Position numbers and translations under genes: made by a program. Of a DNA stretch of 64,000 nucleotides, positions 59,883 to 64,000 are shown piece by piece; the stretch's first letter is position 1; each line of letters starts with the position of its first letter. The DNA comes from Boswellia sacra (Eukaryota; Streptophyta; Magnoliopsida; Sapindales; Burseraceae): the NCBI GenBank assembly GCA_013180625.2, contig SNVD02000468.1:186001-250000 (forward strand), written 5' to 3'. The notes beneath the pieces are model-generated. The model searched no databases. It was not told the origin of the DNA and saw only the letters and a list, made by a program, of their open reading frames with translations.

Positions 59883-60246
59883 TTGGACCTTGGATGGGCC
59901 GTTTTGAATACGGATCCAAGGAGAATGCGGATATGAAATTCTTAGTGTTGGACATTGGATGGGCCGTTTTGAATACGGATCCAAGGGGAACACAAATATA
60001 AACTTGATGTGTTGGACCTTGAATGGGCCGTTTTGAATATGGGTCCAAGGGGGACACGAATATAAACTTGATGTGTTGGAACTTGGATGAGCCATTTTGG
60101 ATACGAATCCAAGGGGAGCACGAATATAAACTTGATGTGTTGGACCTTGGATGGGCCGTTTTGGATACGGATCCAAGGGGAACATGAATATAAACTTGAA
60201 ATGTTAGACCTTGGATGGGTCATTTCATATGGGTCTAAGGAAAACA
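59883..60246. repeat. Minisatellite 2 in 5' LTR (about 62-base units, six copies)
   Basis: Units read approximately ttggaccttggatgggccg, ttttgaatacggatccaagg, then ggaacacgaatataaacttg and atgtg. Each holds a hairpin: CCTTGGAT and CCGT pair with ACGG and ATCCAAGG (for example 60145-60152 and 60156-60159 with 60167-60178). Reverse-strand frames with repeated PLDPYSKRPIQGP come from this repeat. Confidence 0.92.
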
Positions 60247-60767
60247 TTAGATAAAAAAAAATTATGATTGTCAAGTGAATAAGTGATACCTTGATGTGTG
60301 AATGAGAATGATTGTTTGACTTATTTTAATTGGCTGTGTAACTATGTAATTGAGTAACAGTTTGAATGCTTGTGATTTAGTATAATGTTAAATCTTTTCT
60401 ATTGGGCTATATGCTCACCCTCCCTCCCTCCACAGGTATGCAAAAAGATATTTGTACTAGTGGTGCTCTAGAGCTTTCCTAGAGAGTCTGGCGTTTACAT
60501 GCATGAGATGGTTTTGGAAAATGTTTTGACTAGCCTAAATCGTGATAGAAAATTTTATTATGGGATTATCAATCTATGTACTAAGTTTGGTCATCAGTGT
60601 ATGTAAAGTTTATCTTGAACAAATAGCCAGATGTTGTAATAGATTCATGTGATATGTATAAATATAGGTTTGAATTGGAAAATGATTTAAAGAAAAAAAA
60701 GGTGAGATATTGATGAAGTCTTTTTATTATTTTCTTAATCAATCACCCTTAAAGTCTCTAAATAAGA

Positions 60768-61600
60768 CTTATGGGTACGCAATTGTTATTTGGTACAGCT
60801 TTCCATCCTTAAACTGATAGTCAATCAGAGCGCACTATTCAAATTTTGGAAGATATGTTGAGGGCTTGTGTGATAGATTTTCAAGGTAATTGCGAGGATC
60901 ATCTACCACTTGTAGAATTTGCATGCAACAACAGCTATCAGTCAAGTATTGGAATGGCATCTTTTGAGGCACTCTATGGTAGGCTGTGTAGGTCCCCTTT
61001 ATGTTGGGTAGAAGTGGGAGAAGCTACCTTATTAGGACCCGAGCTTGTATGAGAGACAACTGAAAAGGTGAAGTTGATACGTCAACGTTTACTTACAGCT
61101 CATAGTCGACAGAAAAGCTATGCAGACAAAAGGAGATGACCGTTAGAATTCAAAGTGGGTGACCATGTATTTTTAAAAGTGTCTCCACGTAAAGGCTTGA
61201 TGCATTTTGGACAGAAAGGTAAACTAGCTCCACGCTACATTGGCCCATTTGAGATTCTAAGGCGGGTTAGCGAAGTAGCTTATGAGCTAGCATTGCAGCC
61301 ACGATTATCGGGAATCCATAACACATTTCATGTATCGATACTAAGGGAGTATGAGTCTTACCCAACACATGTGCTAGATTAGAGTAAGTTGGATATTCAA
61401 CAAGATGTTTCATATGAAGAGGTTCCTATTCAAATCATGGACATAAGAGTGCAAGTCCTACGTGGCAAGACCATTCCGTTAATCAAGGTCTTGCGGAAGC
61501 ATCATGGCGTTGAAGAGGCCACATGGGAGTTAGAGTTAGAGATTCAAAGAAAGTACTCTGAGCTTTTGAATGCAAGAGGTAATTTCTTACTCATATTTTC
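60768..61600 (+). pseudogene. Gypsy integrase C-terminal half
   Basis: Begins GTQLLFGTAFHP, then a stop, then TDSQSERTIQILEDMLRA, LPLVEFACNNSYQSSIGMA and FEALYGRLCRSPLCW. It continues through VGDHVFLKVSPRKGLMHFG, KLAPRYIGPFEILRRVSEVA and IHNTFHVSILREY to a chromodomain-like tail (KTIPLIKVLRKHHGVEEATWE). In-frame stops lie near 60818, 61050, 61136 and 61380. This is the end of a chromovirus-type Gypsy pol. All upstream pol domains are missing. Confidence 0.88.
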
Positions 61601-62479
61601 AAATTTCGAGGACGAAATTTTTTTTAGGAGGGTAGGTTGTAGAGTCCCAAAAAAAAGTGTATATATATGTTACAAAATTTAGAAACTATGCCTAAGGGTA
61701 TTTGAGTAATTTTGTTTAAATTTGATGGACTTTAGGCCTTGAAGTAGTTGTAAAACCATGTTTAAATAAATGAGAATTGGGTTGGATTATAGTTGTGGGC
61801 TTGTGTTAGAATTTGGTAAGGATCGAATGGGTTTGGAAAATAAGTGGACTTAGGCTCATGAATTAAGGCCTTGTATATATAAGAGAGACATTAGGGTTCT
61901 AAAAGGGGGTATTTTTCTTTCATTTGATGATAGAAGAGGAGAGTCTTACGGCTAAAGGGAGAGAGAGAGAAGAAGGAGAAGAAGAAAAAGAGACGGAAGA
62001 AAAAGGGAGGAAAAGAAGGGAAAAATTAAAGAGGTTATAGGCTTGGAAACCAGGTAAGGATTTTCTAAGACCATACTTAAATCGTGTTATTTATTTTTGT
62101 TGTTCTTAATTGATATGGGTTGCAATACATGCGATTTATGGTTAAATTGATTGTTTCCTGCTTGGACGATGAATTACTTGTGAAATTATGTGCTTATAAA
62201 ATGAAGGAGATGTTGTTCTTGATGGAAGTTATGATTCATGTGACCGTTCTATGTTCTTTGAGCTACTGCATTTTCTTGGACTGTGATTTATATAATTTCT
62301 CTTTTGTTTAGGAAAATAGACATATGAAGCTTTAAATAGCCACTGATTTCATTGGATTTGGATTTAAAATGAAAGTTTGGTGAATTGTTGAAATTGGAGG
62401 TTGAAATCTGGAAATGATATGCTCATTCGACAGATCTGAACATTTTTACAATTCTGTATCTTTTGAGATTGATATTCAA

Positions 62480-62895
62480 TCCGACACAACTCGACACGTA
62501 GTTTTGAGTGTTGAGTGTCGGATGTCGAGTGTCGGATGCACGACTCCACATGTAGGTGTGTCAAGGGTCGAGTGTCAGATGTCGAGTGTCGGATGCACGA
62601 CTCGACATGTAGGTGTGTCGAGGGTTAAGTGTCAGATGTCGAGTGTCGGATGCGCAACTCGACATGTAAGGGTCGAGTGTCAAGGGTCGAGTGTAAGTAT
62701 CGAGTGTCTGGTTATGGGAGTATCGAGTGTCTGGCTATGAAAGTGTCGAGTGTCGTGTTATGAAAGTGTCGAGTGTCATGTTATGAAAGTGTCGAGTGTC
62801 TGGCTATGTAAGTGTCGAGTGTCGGTTGTGAATCCGACATGACTCGACATGTAAGTATCGACTGTCGAGTTATGAAAGTGTCGAGTATCGAGCGG
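62480..62895. repeat. Minisatellite 1 in 3' LTR
   Basis: Same gtgtcgagtgtcggatgcac family as 59060-59775 but about 300 bases shorter. Confidence 0.9.
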
Positions 62896-63004
62896 AATTA
62901 CAGAACTGACCCGACCCCGCCTGACAGGTTTGAATTTTTCATAAAAACTGTATTGCCTTGAGACTTATTTTGGAAATTCTATTTAAAGGTTTATAAGTGT
63001 AAGC

Positions 63005-63212
63005 ATTGGACCTTGGATGGGCCGTTTTGAATACGGCTGCATGGAAAATGTGGATATGAAATTCTTAGTGTTGAACCTTGGATGGGCCGTTTTGAATACG
63101 GATCCAAGGGAAACACGAATATAAACTTGATGTGTTAAACTTGGATGGGCCGTTTTGAATACGGATCCAAGGGAACCACGAATATAAACTTGAATATGGA
63201 TCCAAGGTTTAC
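63005..63212. repeat. Minisatellite 2 in 3' LTR (three units plus a partial)
   Basis: Same roughly 62-base hairpin unit as 59883-60246, with three units and a partial fourth. Confidence 0.9.
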
Positions 63213-64000
63213 AGTTTGAGTGTTTGTGATTTAGTATAATGTTACAATCTTTCCTATTAGGCTATATGATCATCACACCACCCCCCCTATTCGTACTAGT
63301 GGTGTTGCAGAGCTTTCCTAGGGAGTCTGGTGTTTACATGCATGAGATGGTTTTGGGAAATGTTTTGACTAGCCTAAATCGTGATAAGAAATTTTATTTT
63401 GGGATTATCAATCTATGTACTAAGTTTGGTCATCAGTGTATGTAAAATTTATCTTGAACAAATTGTCAGATGTTGTAATAGATTTATGTGATATGCATAA
63501 ATATATGTTTGAATTAGAAAATGATTTTAAAAAAAGGTGAGATATTGATGATGTCATTTTGTTATTTTCTTAATTAATTAACCTTGAAGTCTCTAAATAA
63601 GAGATTTTAGGGCGTAACATGCTGTCTCTTCGACTAACAAGGAAGAGCCATCTTAGATCTGAGTGGCAGCTGGTGGTAAATTCCACATCTTTGCAAGTTT
63701 GAAACTTGTAGCAAACAGGGCTGGCCAGGTGGAATATGTATGAGAAAATTCTTCAGCACCCACTTCTCTATTATTAATCTTGCAAAAGAATTGTCATCTC
63801 TTTTAACATTTTGTCATTCAAATTTCACAACAGGCCGAGAAAAATGGACTTTGCGAGGAGAAACACGTAGCGAAGGCAGACAAAAGAAAAGACGGAGCAG
63901 CGTTGAAATCCATGTCCATTTCGTCTCCTCGGTTTGTGCCAGTCTACCCTATAGCTTATCATGCCGGGGTTAATAAGATGGCCAATTTTCCTAATTATGG

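Larger units (their letters stand above)
58218..60767 (+). repeat. 5' LTR of Gypsy element 2, 3' end truncated
   Basis: Aligns with the 3' LTR from its first base to ctctaaataaga, but lacks the final gattttagggcgtaaca. A TATA-like tatatataag at about 58455 has a counterpart at about 61875. Length exceeds the partner because its minisatellites have more copies. Confidence 0.88.
58218..63619 (+). mobile_element. Ty3/Gypsy LTR retrotransposon derivative with oversized LTRs
   Basis: The 5' LTR (58218 to about 60767, about 2550 bases) and the 3' LTR (61638-63619, 1982 bases) both begin TGTAGAGTCCCAAAA. The right one ends ..gggcgtaaca. Flanking pentamers tgcta (58213-58217) and tgctg (63620-63624) are a target duplication with one mismatch. 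The interior is only about 870 bases and begins abruptly in the integrase core, so everything from the 5' LTR end and primer site through gag, protease, reverse transcriptase and RNase H is missing. A purine-rich aggagggtagg precedes the 3' LTR. Inserted into the bHLH partial copy. Confidence 0.9.
61638..63619 (+). repeat. 3' LTR of Gypsy element 2
   Basis: Full-length partner of the 5' LTR with fewer minisatellite units. Ends ..gggcgtaaca at 63619. Confidence 0.9.
57099..64000 (+). pseudogene. Partial duplicate of the bHLH gene (intron 4 and exon 5), split by a Gypsy element
   Basis: The stretch 57099-58217 follows intron 4 of the intact gene (from about 35010 to 36110): shared tcaaatagctgttattttct, ccctgcttacatgt and gtttaaatttgttctgtcat. 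The copy resumes at 63620 with gactaacaaggaagagccat, matching 36120 onward. It reaches exon 5 at about 63836: AEKNGLCEEK, then KSMSISSPRFVPVYPIAYHA and GVNKMANFPNY, running off the window end. Exons 1-4 are absent, so it is a non-functional relic on this side. Exon 5 carries an extra A near 63882 and a base missing near 63901 relative to the parent. Together these swap about six residues but restore frame. Confidence 0.85.

Noticed and set aside
59883..60246. CRISPR-like regular repeats
   Set aside because: Plant nuclear context, units are tandem without unique spacers, and the array is duplicated in the partner LTR.
59854..60274. Minus-strand open frames with repeated PLDPYSKRPIQGP-like phrases, resembling a repeat protein
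   Set aside because: They arise from the roughly 62-base LTR minisatellite, which is open in several frames and lies inside a retrotransposon LTR.

Overview
This is a low-GC plant nuclear window, almost certainly from a dicot. The evidence is intron-containing genes with dicot-type products, plant LTR retrotransposons primed by initiator-Met tRNA, MULE and hAT DNA transposons, and many CT, AT and ATT microsatellites. I could not fix the species; a woody rosid such as Citrus would be my guess, at low confidence.

Four host genes look intact. An intronless RING-H2 E3 ligase of the ATL family (11289-12353, +) is followed by the mitochondrial electron transfer flavoprotein beta subunit ETFB (five exons, 24126-27131, +). 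Next come a subgroup IVc bHLH transcription factor of the bHLH104/bHLH34/ILR3 type (five exons, 34111-37096, +) and, convergent with it, a WAT1-related/EamA membrane transporter (seven exons, 37983-39885, -). From memory, the Arabidopsis counterparts of the first two (ATL16 and ETFbeta) are also neighbours on chromosome 5, so the ATL-ETFB pair is probably ancestral microsynteny stretched here by transposons. Two gene relics are visible: a 3' fragment of a CML48/49/50-type EF-hand gene (1279-2692, -), and a partial copy of the bHLH gene (intron 4 and exon 5, 57099 to the window end) split by a retrotransposon.

Most of the rest is mobile DNA with target-site duplications (TSDs) that can be read directly. 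From 14.2 to 22.6 kb two MULE-type elements sit back to back, and the second contains a decayed Copia element. A minus-strand Ty3/Gypsy element fills 28840-33803. From 41.0 to 56.8 kb there is a four-element nest: a minus-strand Sirevirus-type Copia element carrying an extra ORF after pol, a second Sirevirus-type element inside its 3' LTR, and two near-identical-length (513 and 514 bp) non-autonomous hAT elements inside its body. From 58218 to 63619 there is a Gypsy derivative whose LTRs are longer than its interior and carry two hairpin-forming minisatellites with different copy number in the two LTRs.

The first 1.1 kb holds a palindrome-rich tandem repeat of unknown nature. Roughly 2.7-11 kb is AT-rich intergenic DNA with no gene I can support, apart from a cluster of ACGTG motifs at 7.4-7.7 kb. 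All exon boundaries, TSDs and LTR ends were worked out by eye from splice consensus, reading phase and terminal repeats.
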